Source of the DNA: Bacteroidota bacterium
Lineage (GTDB): Bacteria > Bacteroidota > Bacteroidia > Chitinophagales > Saprospiraceae
Direction: 5' to 3'
DNA: 64,000 nucleotides
NCBI GenBank assembly: GCA_024743405.1
Contig: JANSWP010000034.1
Location: 1 to 64,000, forward strand
The notes beneath the pieces were generated by a model that had not been told where the DNA came from, did not search any database, and saw only the letters and a list, made by a program, of their open reading frames with translations. The stretch's first letter is position 1. Every line of letters begins with the position of its first letter. Below are positions 28,143-35,415 of this stretch, piece by piece. The translations under genes and the position numbers were made by a program.

Positions 28143-29858
28143 TTATCTCTCGAAAACAACTTCTCCTTCCAAAAACGTTTTGAGAACCTTCGTTTGACTA
28201 ATTTGAGTAATTGGAACTTCAAAAATATTTTGATCCAAAATAATCAAATCAGCTAATTTTCCGACCTCTAGGGAACCGACTAAATCTTCTTGCCGCATTA
28301 CATAAGCCGCATTAATCGTATAAGCCTTAATTACTGTTTCTAGGTCTGGTAAATTTTGTGGTACCCGTGTCAGTGCATTTTGTATTCCCACAAAAGGATT
28401 CATATCGCTTACATCCCAATCACTGCTTAATGTCATAAATGCTTCTGCATCATGAAGGTCTTTTAAAGGCACAAGATTGTTTGCTCGATTACCGATAAAT
28501 TGCTCATTTTCAGGCCAGTTTTCAGGTTGAGTAAATTCTCCAGCAACTTGACAATCAACAATTACATCTAACTCCTTGAATCTTGGATAATCAGCTGGAT
28601 CAACAACCTCTAGATGTGTTAAGCGGTGTCTTGCACCTACATCTCCGTTAGTTTGACGAGCAGTTTCGATTGCATTCAATGATTCGTGAATACCTCGGTC
28701 TCCAATACCGTGAATGTGAAAGTCAAAACCCACTTTTTCGAGCTCAGTTATATATTGTGTCATTCGATCTTCGCTAAAATAATTTAGTCCTTTATTTTCG
28801 GGTAAAAATCCTAAATCTAAATCATATTCTTCATGCATGGCGGCAGTGGTATTTGGAATAATACCATCACTATATAGCTTTATTTGACTCATTCGAACCA
28901 ATTTATCAGGGTCATTTTGATACATTGATTTAAGCTCTTCGATTTGTTCTGTATCGTCTAAATGTGGGTAACCCCAAAGGCACAAAACGGCTTTAACACT
29001 TAATTCATTTTCATTTTCAGTTTTCATCCAGGCATCTTGAAATTCACGTCGCCAATAGGTTCGACCTTCACAAACAGACGTAATTCCATTTTCGGAAAGT
29101 AAAGGCATGGCTTCCAACAGTCCTTCATAATTTAAATCTTTTATGGCTGCGGTTGGTTTCTAAAAAGCATCAATCAGAAAATCACCAGCGCCATCCAAGA
29201 GAAGACCATCAGGTTTGCCGGTGATTTCATCTTTTGAAATTACACCACCAGATGGGTTGGGTGTATTGGCATCAATTCCTGCTATTTCCAAGGCTTTCGA
29301 ATTGACCCACATCGAATGCGATGTTTCTTCCATAATTAAAACAGGGATATCTTCAATCGCATCATCCAGAATATCAACAGGTGGTCTTTCGGCTTCTAAA
29401 ATGGTGAAAATCGAATGTCCGCCTCCAAAAAGAAAATCAACTCCAGAAGGTTTTTCATGTCGACAGCCCGAAACTTCGCCAATGAATTTTTCGGCATCTT
29501 CTTCTTCATTACTCAAAAAACAAACGCCCAAGGGAGACATAGCTTCTAGAGGATGTTGGTGCACATCATGGATGCCTGGCATGACCATTTTTCCGCCCAA
29601 ATCTTCGACTTTAGTATTGTCACCAATAAATTCATCCATTCCCTCGTCGTTGCCGACGTAAATAATTTCTCCTTCAGAAATTGCAATTGCCTCCGCCCAT
29701 TTTTGTGTTTGGTTGACTGTGTAAATTTTGCCATTATGCAGGACTAAATCTGCACCATCAGTTTGATCGTTATTCGTAGTGTCTTTATTACAAGCAATAT
29801 TTAGTAGGAAAAAAGAAACGCCAATGAAAAGAAGAAAAAGTGATTTTTGAATATTCAT
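28143..29858 (-). pseudogene. Amidohydrolase (YtcJ type) interrupted by one in-frame TAG
   Basis: Two adjacent frames are one gene. The first (29858 to the stop at 29160-29162) encodes a lipoprotein signal (lipobox LNIAC), the IHDVHQHP metal site and the first half of the barrel. The second continues in the same frame right after the TAG, with KPTAAIKDLNYEGLL leading into the FHIHGIGDRGIHES metal motif, SSDWDVSDMNPF and the composite C-terminal domain. Total about 571 codons, normal for extracellular YtcJ-like amidohydrolases. Only a single base separates it from an intact gene. It is therefore a recent nonsense mutation, a sequencing error, or a read-through case; the first two are more likely. 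Confidence 0.85.
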
Positions 29859-29921
29859 TTTATTGTGATTTTGGGAAATGTAAATCTAATCATTCGAATT
29901 TTAATGAGTTGTTTGAAGATT

Positions 29922-29948
29922 AATTTAGTTAGTATTACTAACTAAATT
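29922..29948 (+). promoter_or_regulatory. 13-bp-arm palindromic operator, likely MarR site
   Basis: AATTTAGTTAGTA (29922-29934) and its exact reverse complement (29936-29948) flank one central base. TTAGT..ACTAA palindromes are typical MarR-family operators. It lies 33 bp before the thioredoxin-like gene and overlaps the expected -7 region (TTTG at 29912-29915 could be the -33 box). The MarR gene two positions downstream makes autoregulation the simplest reading. Confidence 0.75.
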
Positions 29949-29980
29949 TAAGCTTTATTTTCTAACCAAAATTTTTCAAA

Positions 29981-30223
29981 ATGAAAAAAACTGTTTTTTA
30001 TCACGTTGGCTGCCCTGTTTGTTTATCAGCAGAACAAGAAGTACTTACTTTAATTGACACTCAAAAAGTAGATTTGGAAGTAGTTCATTTGGGTACTCAA
30101 CGAGCGCAAATTTCCAGAGCTGAAACTTTAGGAGTGAAATCCGTTCCTGCATTGGTAACCGGTTCAGGCAATGTTTTACACCTCAACTTTGGCGCTAGTA
30201 TGGCTGATGAAAAGGCGAGTTAA
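29981..30223 (+). CDS. Small thioredoxin/glutaredoxin-like protein
   Basis: The 80-residue protein begins MKKTVFYHVGCPVCLSAE. It has a CPVC redox motif (residues 11-14), and a thioredoxin-fold beta-alpha-beta order ending in a cis-proline-like SVPALV segment (about residues 54-59). It is about the size of glutaredoxin or small thioredoxins. The protein is probably a cytoplasmic thiol-disulfide reductase. It is the first gene after a MarR-type operator and precedes the MarR regulator gene by about 90 bp, suggesting induction by thiol or electrophile stress. Confidence 0.75.
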   Translation: MKKTVFYHVGCPVCLSAEQEVLTLIDTQKVDLEVVHLGTQRAQISRAETLGVKSVPALVTGSGNVLHLNFGASMADEKAS

Positions 30224-30314
30224 GTTTTTCGATTTAAAAAGTTAGGATTGCTAATTATTTTTAGCTTAACTTGGGCGGGTTGATTAATCATTTTTGAATC
30301 AATCCGTCTTTTTT

Positions 30315-30926
30315 ATGTATAATTCTGTTTTTGATCCATCAGGTCACGATGAAAGTTTGGATGCTAAAATTGTTGTTGGTCTTGAAAGAATTTCAGAAGC
30401 ATTTCGAGTTTCTCTCTGGCAGCAAAGCAAACAAATTGGTTTAAGCCCTATTCAAATACAATTACTCCTTTTTTTGAATTTTCACGATACGGAAAAATGT
30501 AAAGTGACCTATCTTGCAAAAGAATTTAATCTAACAAAAGCAACTGTCAGTGAAGCAGTTAGGACGATTTTGAAGAAGGGATTAGTAGTGAAGGAAGAAG
30601 ATCTATCGGACACTCGAAGCTATTCTTTAAGACTAACTTCAGATGGAAAAAAGATAGTTGAACAAACCCAGTTTTTCGCAAATAATATTTTGAATGCAGT
30701 TCAGAATTTAGAGAATCAAGACAAAAAAGCGTTGTTTCAGTCTTTATTCAATGTTATATTTCAATTACAAAAAATCGGTGTCATTCAATTGCAACGAATG
30801 TGTTTTTCCTGTCGTTATTATAAATCTGGTCATGGCGGAAAAACCCATTATTGTCAATATTTACAATCTTCTATTTCAGAAAATCAATTAAAAATAGATT
30901 GCCCTGATTATGAATCCAAAAACTAA
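30315..30926 (+). CDS. MarR family regulator with C-terminal Cys cluster
   Basis: ATG 30315 is preferred over the in-frame TTG at 30294. The 203-residue protein has a MarR winged-helix domain (about 18-150: SPIQIQLLLFLNFHD, YLAKEFNLTKATVSEAVRTI, KEEDLSDTRSYSLRLT). A C-terminal extension carries CFSC, then C and C spaced x13 and x15 (about residues 165-197) with nearby His, which looks like a zinc-ribbon or redox centre. It probably represses its own operon through the palindrome at 29922-29948. The last 17 bases overlap the uracil-DNA glycosylase gene, indicating translational coupling. Confidence 0.82.
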   Translation: MYNSVFDPSGHDESLDAKIVVGLERISEAFRVSLWQQSKQIGLSPIQIQLLLFLNFHDTEKCKVTYLAKEFNLTKATVSEAVRTILKKGLVVKEEDLSDTRSYSLRLTSDGKKIVEQTQFFANNILNAVQNLENQDKKALFQSLFNVIFQLQKIGVIQLQRMCFSCRYYKSGHGGKTHYCQYLQSSISENQLKIDCPDYESKN

Positions 30927-31551
30927 TGTCATCGAAGAAGCTCAAAATTGTACTATTTGCGCACCTTACCTTTCTCATGGAGTTCGACCTGTTTTTTCTA
31001 TTCATCCAAAATCAAAAATATTGATCATTGGTCAAGCTCCAGGTAGAAAGGTTCATGAAACAGGTATTCCATGGGATGATCCAAGCGGCAAAAATCTTCG
31101 AAAATGGCTAGGTGTCGATGAAGCAACTTTTTATAATCCTGAAGTATTTGGTATTCTCCCAATGGGCTTTTGTTATCCTGGTAAAGGAAAATCAGGAGAT
31201 CTTCCTCCCCGCCCTGAATGTGCACCAACATGGCATGACCCTTTATTAAAAATGATGCCTGAAGTTAAATTGACTTTGCTTTTTGGTCAATATGCGATTA
31301 AGCGGTATTTGGGTGAATCTAGACAAAAGAACTTGACAGAAACTGTTCGAACCTGGAGAGCATATTTACCAGAATATATTCCAATGCCTCACCCTTCTCC
31401 AAGAAATCGTTTTTGGATGCGGAAAAATGAATGGTTCGAGGAGGAGGTTCTAGTTTATTTAAAAGAATCTGTTACGTCTGTTTTAGATTATTATTATCGA
31501 AACCCCTTAATAAGTTCTATTTACTTGTTTGCTTCCACCATTTTATCATAA
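30910..31551 (+). CDS. Uracil-DNA glycosylase family protein
   Basis: The 213-residue protein shows the uracil-DNA glycosylase fold signature: ILIIGQAPGRKVHETGIPWDDPSGKNL in two parts (about 37-63), the LPMGFCYPGKGKSGDLPPRPEC stretch (about 80-101), LLFGQYA, and the HPSPRN motif (about 160-165) that contacts the base. An N-terminal CTIC (about 14-17) plus later Cys could bind a metal or Fe-S cluster. It resembles a Bacteroidota subfamily usually annotated as uracil-DNA glycosylase family. It removes uracil or related damaged bases by inference. Overlap with the MarR gene places DNA repair under the same regulator. Confidence 0.85.
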   Translation: MNPKTNVIEEAQNCTICAPYLSHGVRPVFSIHPKSKILIIGQAPGRKVHETGIPWDDPSGKNLRKWLGVDEATFYNPEVFGILPMGFCYPGKGKSGDLPPRPECAPTWHDPLLKMMPEVKLTLLFGQYAIKRYLGESRQKNLTETVRTWRAYLPEYIPMPHPSPRNRFWMRKNEWFEEEVLVYLKESVTSVLDYYYRNPLISSIYLFASTILS

Positions 31552-31682
31552 AAATCAAGTTTGGCTCTAAAATATTATTGTGATTCCCACCAATGCGTTG
31601 ACGAAAATGGCTTAAAATGTAATTAAATTGATTATAAAAATGATCTAATTCAAAAAAAAAAAGAAAAATAATAACTAAAAAG

Positions 31683-31713
31683 TTTTCATAAATGAATTTC
31701 GTCACTATATTTG
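31683..31713 (+). promoter_or_regulatory. Candidate promoter of the retron RNA/operon
   Basis: TTTT at 31683-31686, a 19-nt spacer and TATATTTG at 31706-31713 match the Bacteroidota TTTG-N19-TAnnTTTG consensus apart from one base. Transcription would begin near 31720, about 32 nt before the first a1 repeat. Confidence 0.55.
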
Positions 31714-31751
31714 TGACACATTAGTAATTAAAACAGTTCCTTGAAAAATCA

Positions 31752-32010
31752 AAAGCTTTGTTAGCATCATTCGAGATACATTTATTTGTAAATCGAAGCT
31801 GCGGCGTTTCGCCGCGGTTGTCCTAAACTTCCACATACTTCACTGACCGACAGGGTCATTCAGCGGCTAAAGCGAGATAGTGTACCCCAGGGACTCTTTT
31901 CTCGCTGAATACGCGTGGCGCACGAAAATCGCCCCCATGGGGTACACTATCTCGCCCCGCCGCCTACAGTACCTATCGCCAGTCCTATGATTGAAAGTAG
32001 CAAAGCCTTT
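31752..32010 (+). ncRNA. Retron msr-msd-like RNA, copy 1
   Basis: The 259-nt element has all parts expected of a retron RNA. The a1/a2 inverted repeat is GCTTTGTTA (31755-31763) against TAGCAAAGC (31998-32006), with one G-T pair. a1 runs directly into TTAGC, where G31764 is the candidate branching guanosine. An 8-bp hairpin with a TTT loop (31799-31817) matches the UUU-loop hairpin that retron RTs recognise. A long msd-like hairpin has an 18-bp perfect arm pair (31872-31889/31938-31955), extended by GCGGC/GCCGC (31863-31867/31959-31963). It precedes an operon ending in a retron-type RT. A second diverged copy follows and varies compensatorily. The RNA and its msDNA are inferred. Confidence 0.7.
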
Positions 32011-32074
32011 AGCGTGATTCTTCAAAATCGAGCTTCTTTTTTAAAAGTCTTTTCGGTTTGATAGAGTCACGCTA
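32010..32074. repeat. TAGCGTGA inverted repeat after retron RNA copy 1
   Basis: TAGCGTGA (32010-32017) and TCACGCTA (32067-32074) are perfect 8-bp inverted repeats. The same module, longer, follows copy 2 at 32406-32455, so it appears to be part of the duplicated unit. Confidence 0.5.
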
Positions 32075-32098
32075 TTATACCTCAAAAACCCAAAAAAA

Positions 32099-32401
32099 CT
32101 CGTTAGCATTTTCAGCCAATAGTTTTCGATTTGTGAAATACAGCTTGACTGTGAACTGCAAACTTGGAAATTGTCAACTGAAACTTCGGTGTTTCGCCGA
32201 GGCGGTTTTAAATCTACACCTTCCTTCGGAAGGCTTCACTGAACATCAGGGTCATTCAGCGGCTAAAGCGAGATAGCGTACCATAAGGGTACTTTTCTCG
32301 CTAAATGCGCGTGGCGCACTAAAAGATACCCTCTTATGGTACGCTATCTCGCCCCGCCGCCTACAGTACCTGTTGCCAGTCCTTTGAGTGTAAGTAACGA
32401 G
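32099..32401 (+). ncRNA. Retron msr-msd-like RNA, copy 2
   Basis: The 303-nt element is a diverged tandem copy of 31752-32010. a1 is CTCGTTA (32099-32105) and a2 is TAACGAG (32395-32401), a perfect 7-bp match. TTAGC again follows a1, with G32106 as candidate branch point. The TTT-loop hairpin is at 32184-32202 and a further 6-bp hairpin at 32219-32233. The msd-like hairpin has 20-bp perfect arms (32268-32287/32333-32352) plus GCGGC/GCCGC (32259-32263/32356-32360), with a branched tip including TGCGC/GCGCA. Differences from copy 1 in the a1/a2, TTT-loop and msd stems keep base pairing. It ends 78 nt before the first protein gene. Confidence 0.7.
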
Positions 32402-32405
32402 AACA

Positions 32406-32455
32406 TAGCGCGACTTTCTAGAGTCGCAACCCCGCGAAGTGGGAAAGTCGCGCTA
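32406..32455. repeat. TAGCGCGACTTTC hairpin in the leader of the ARM-like gene
   Basis: TAGCGCGACTTTC (32406-32418) pairs perfectly with 32443-32455 (13 bp). It lies between the second retron RNA and the start codon at 32480 and could end the RNA or control read-through into the operon. Confidence 0.55.
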
Positions 32456-32479
32456 ACTAATTTCTTAAAAATTTCAGCC

Positions 32480-35311
32480 ATGCAGTTTCCACCAAAAGAT
32501 GAAAATGCCAGTAAAGAAATATTGAATTTTATTCAAAGTACTCAATTAAAGGATGAACAATGGAATCTACTAAAGTCTCTATATAAACAATTGGAAATAG
32601 ATACTATACCTTCTCTTTTTGTGGCAATGATTTATAAGCTGGATAAGGCAAGAAAGGTAGATTTAAGTGGGGCATTTCCAACATGGAAAACGGTGACTTA
32701 TTTAAAACGTCGGGCTGCGAGGTACTTACGAAAATTAGCCATAGAGAATGAGACGTTGTATGTACGTATCTGTAAAGATTTAATGCTTTTACAAAAAAAG
32801 GAAATCCATTTTGAAGTTCAATGGGTAATGAATCAAATGTTAGTTGGTGATTCCAAAAGGTTTGAACAAAAAAGAAATGGTCGTGGAGAAATTACTCAAA
32901 AAATTGGCTTGCCTAACATTGTAAGGTCGGAAGAGAAATTTTCAGAAATTTGGAATAAATACCCAGCAGTTTTAGAATTAATATTGAAGGAAAATGGTTT
33001 GGCAATAGAGGTGTATGAGTTCGCGATAAAAGTGCTTTTGAGAAATGGTTGTGAAATTCCTGTTTTAAATAATGCACAATTTGATCAATTTTTTCAAAGT
33101 GACTCACCCTTTTTACATTACTCAGCTGCTGAACAAGGTTTTGAGAAATTACGATTAGGTATTCCTTTATCCAATAATTTAAAAGCAAAAATCTACTTTT
33201 TTAGTGATGAGAAATGTCGAAAATTTATTATAAATAGTATTCAAAATCCAATCATTAAAACCAAAAATCCACAATCTATTTTTGGAAAAATGATGAGTGT
33301 TTTTGCAGAGAAAGAAGTCGCACAAAAATCTGATTTAGAGTTTTTTGTAAATGAGTTAACTAGTGTAACGTTTCAATTTTTAGGCAAGAAGTATTTAATC
33401 TCAAATCGAATTGAAAAGAGTCTAAATTTCCTTTTTAAACATAAAAGCTTAATTCAACCAAAAGTCCTTTTTGAAAATGCGAATTCAATTTTTTTATCTG
33501 AAAAAACTGAATGGGAGGATGTAGTTTTGAATACGATGCCTATATATTTATTGAATAGTACATTGTCCTGGTTGGTGTCATTTAAGAATATTACAAATGT
33601 TCAAAAAGACCGAATTTTTCTAAAACTATCTGAGCGTTATCAGGGCTGGTCATCACCTAAATTGTCGAATGAGGCACAACATAAATTCATTTATGACCAA
33701 AATTTTTTAGCTGCTGATTTTGGTTGGTTTTTGATTTGCAAAAATTTGAGTGCAGCAAGTCAGGTCATGGATAGAGTGATTTGGAATTTGTCTTGGAAGG
33801 GAGCTAGTGAGCATGCTTTTCAGCATTTGGTCAAGTCGAGATATGCAACAGAAATTTTATTAACTAAAGCATCTCGTCAATTATCTCAAACTATTTTTAG
33901 TGATAAAAACATTGTTTATGTTATCAATAATGGACACGATTTATTGAGGTTACATGGACAAACCTTCATAAAGAAAAATGCGGAATCAAATTTCTTTGGG
34001 ATATTGGTTACAATCTCTCGATTGTCTAAGCTACGAGATAAATTATTAGCTGAAATTGAGCCTAACCTGAACCCAAAACGCTTCAATGCCCAAAATTTAT
34101 TTCATTGTTTGCATCATTCGAATAATTGGGTATCCGAAAATACTTGGCGAATTATAGAGGCAAAAACACCCAAAAAGGAAGTTATTCAACAAGTCCTTTT
34201 ATTCACGATATATCAAAAAGAAGAATCTAAAGTTGCAGATTTTATAAGTCAAATTTCAGCCATAAAAAATCCTGTTTTTAAACAAAATTTCACGCTCGCT
34301 CTTTCACACATTTTTCAGACGAATCCGCATGCAATTAATCGAATGGCGAACTTATTTGATCTGGTTATGCAAGTTGTTGATATTGAGTCAATTATTCGGA
34401 TATTAAAAGCTGTTGATGACCGTAATTGGAATCGAATAAAACCGTCCATTCAAAAAATAGCCGAAGGCAAAAGCGGAGTTTCTTTTTGGTTGGAATTATT
34501 GGATTTAATCGCCGAAGAAGAGGACAATTCTGTACTTGTCAATCGCTTTTTAGAAGACCCAATTTTGAGTCAAACTTTCTTTAAAATTAAATCTCCCGAT
34601 GTATTAGATTGCCATCATCCTGCCTTCGAAAATATCTTGGCGAGATGGCTAAAATCAAATGAAAACTTATTTGAATCAAATTCACCCGAACTATTCAAAG
34701 CGGCGACTCACCGCCTTCCAAAAATTCGAAATTGGGCGCTTCAAAAAGCACAAGATGTAGGTATGGATGTTCCCTTCGCGATGGAATTAATGGAATCAGG
34801 ACTACCTGAATCGGTAAAATTTGGACAACAGTTTTTTGAAAAAGCAAAGGCTGGCACGTCAGATGAATTGGAAAATTTACTAGCGCTTTGCGATAGTCCA
34901 AATTCTGAAGTTAGATTATTTGGGATGTCGTTTTTTCAAAGTCGAAAAGATAACTTCGATTCAAATCTTGCACTCGAATGTTTGTCTGAACATACCGATC
35001 CTATTATTCAAGAATTTATTGTAGAAAAGTTGGGCGAGAAAAATTCATCTGATGAGGGGATCTCATCAGGTGAAAAAGGAACCCTGAAATTTACTCGAAA
35101 ATTTGACCAATCCGTTTTACGCACGAAAAACCGTGGACGAAAAGCTAAAGAATTAGTCAAAAATCGGCTCGAAGAAGACCTCAATGTAAATGTCGAAACT
35201 TTACTCGAACTCGCGCGCGGTCACAACAAAAAAGATAAGGAATGGGCATTGGAGCAGTTGACGAAATTAGCTTTGAAGGGAGAGGAAATGCCTGATTTTC
35301 AGTTAGTTTAG
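32480..35311 (+). CDS. HEAT/armadillo-like retron-associated protein
   Basis: The frame is open from 32336, but 32336-32479 lies in the structured RNA, so ATG 32480 is preferred, giving 943 residues. The protein is almost entirely alpha-helical. It has an N-terminal region with FPTWKTVTYLKRRAARYLRKLA (split about 62-85), typical of proteins found with WGR domains, and HEAT/ARM-type helix pairs toward the C-terminus (about 760-940: LPKIRNWALQKAQDVG, SEVRLFGMSFFQSR, DPIIQEFIVEKLG). A basic RTKNRGRKAKELVKNRL stretch is near the end. No enzymatic motif was found. As first gene after the retron RNAs it is a candidate effector or scaffold. It corresponds to the ARM component I recall for type XIII retrons. 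Confidence 0.75.
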   Translation: MQFPPKDENASKEILNFIQSTQLKDEQWNLLKSLYKQLEIDTIPSLFVAMIYKLDKARKVDLSGAFPTWKTVTYLKRRAARYLRKLAIENETLYVRICKDLMLLQKKEIHFEVQWVMNQMLVGDSKRFEQKRNGRGEITQKIGLPNIVRSEEKFSEIWNKYPAVLELILKENGLAIEVYEFAIKVLLRNGCEIPVLNNAQFDQFFQSDSPFLHYSAAEQGFEKLRLGIPLSNNLKAKIYFFSDEKCRKFIINSIQNPIIKTKNPQSIFGKMMSVFAEKEVAQKSDLEFFVNELTSVTFQFLGKKYLISNRIEKSLNFLFKHKSLIQPKVLFENANSIFLSEKTEWEDVVLNTMPIYLLNSTLSWLVSFKNITNVQKDRIFLKLSERYQGWSSPKLSNEAQHKFIYDQNFLAADFGWFLICKNLSAASQVMDRVIWNLSWKGASEHAFQHLVKSRYATEILLTKASRQLSQTIFSDKNIVYVINNGHDLLRLHGQTFIKKNAESNFFGILVTISRLSKLRDKLLAEIEPNLNPKRFNAQNLFHCLHHSNNWVSENTWRIIEAKTPKKEVIQQVLLFTIYQKEESKVADFISQISAIKNPVFKQNFTLALSHIFQTNPHAINRMANLFDLVMQVVDIESIIRILKAVDDRNWNRIKPSIQKIAEGKSGVSFWLELLDLIAEEEDNSVLVNRFLEDPILSQTFFKIKSPDVLDCHHPAFENILARWLKSNENLFESNSPELFKAATHRLPKIRNWALQKAQDVGMDVPFAMELMESGLPESVKFGQQFFEKAKAGTSDELENLLALCDSPNSEVRLFGMSFFQSRKDNFDSNLALECLSEHTDPIIQEFIVEKLGEKNSSDEGISSGEKGTLKFTRKFDQSVLRTKNRGRKAKELVKNRLEEDLNVNVETLLELARGHNKKDKEWALEQLTKLALKGEEMPDFQLV

Positions 35312-35322
35312 AAGACGTCTCT

Positions 35323-35400
35323 TTTTGTCATTATGAGCAAAGCGAAGGATCTAGCGCAGTTTTAATAACTAGATCCTTCGCTTTGCTCAGGATGACAAAA
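35323..35400. repeat. Long inverted repeat between ARM-like and SWIM genes
   Basis: TTTTGTCAT..GAGCAAAGCGAAGGATCTAG recurs inverted after an approximately 13-nt loop (arms 35323-35355 and 35368-35400, two mismatches). GAAGGATCTAG-type palindromes of this sort are dispersed in Bacteroidota genomes. It may terminate or stabilise mRNA within the operon. Confidence 0.65.
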
Positions 35401-35415
35401 CAAAAAAAGTAAGCC

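Noticed and set aside
32058-32276. 72-codon frame in front of the ARM-like gene
   Set aside because: It runs across the second structured retron RNA, whose pairing explains the conservation better than coding.
31752-32401. Reading the tandem elements as ordinary MITEs or REP sequences
   Set aside because: The a1/a2 pairing next to TTAGC, the conserved TTT-loop hairpin and the position before a retron operon fit msr-msd better; a genome-wide copy count would settle it.
32336-32479. Upstream extension of the ARM-like frame
   Set aside because: This part overlaps the msd stem and a 13-bp hairpin; the ATG at 32480 is the reasonable start.
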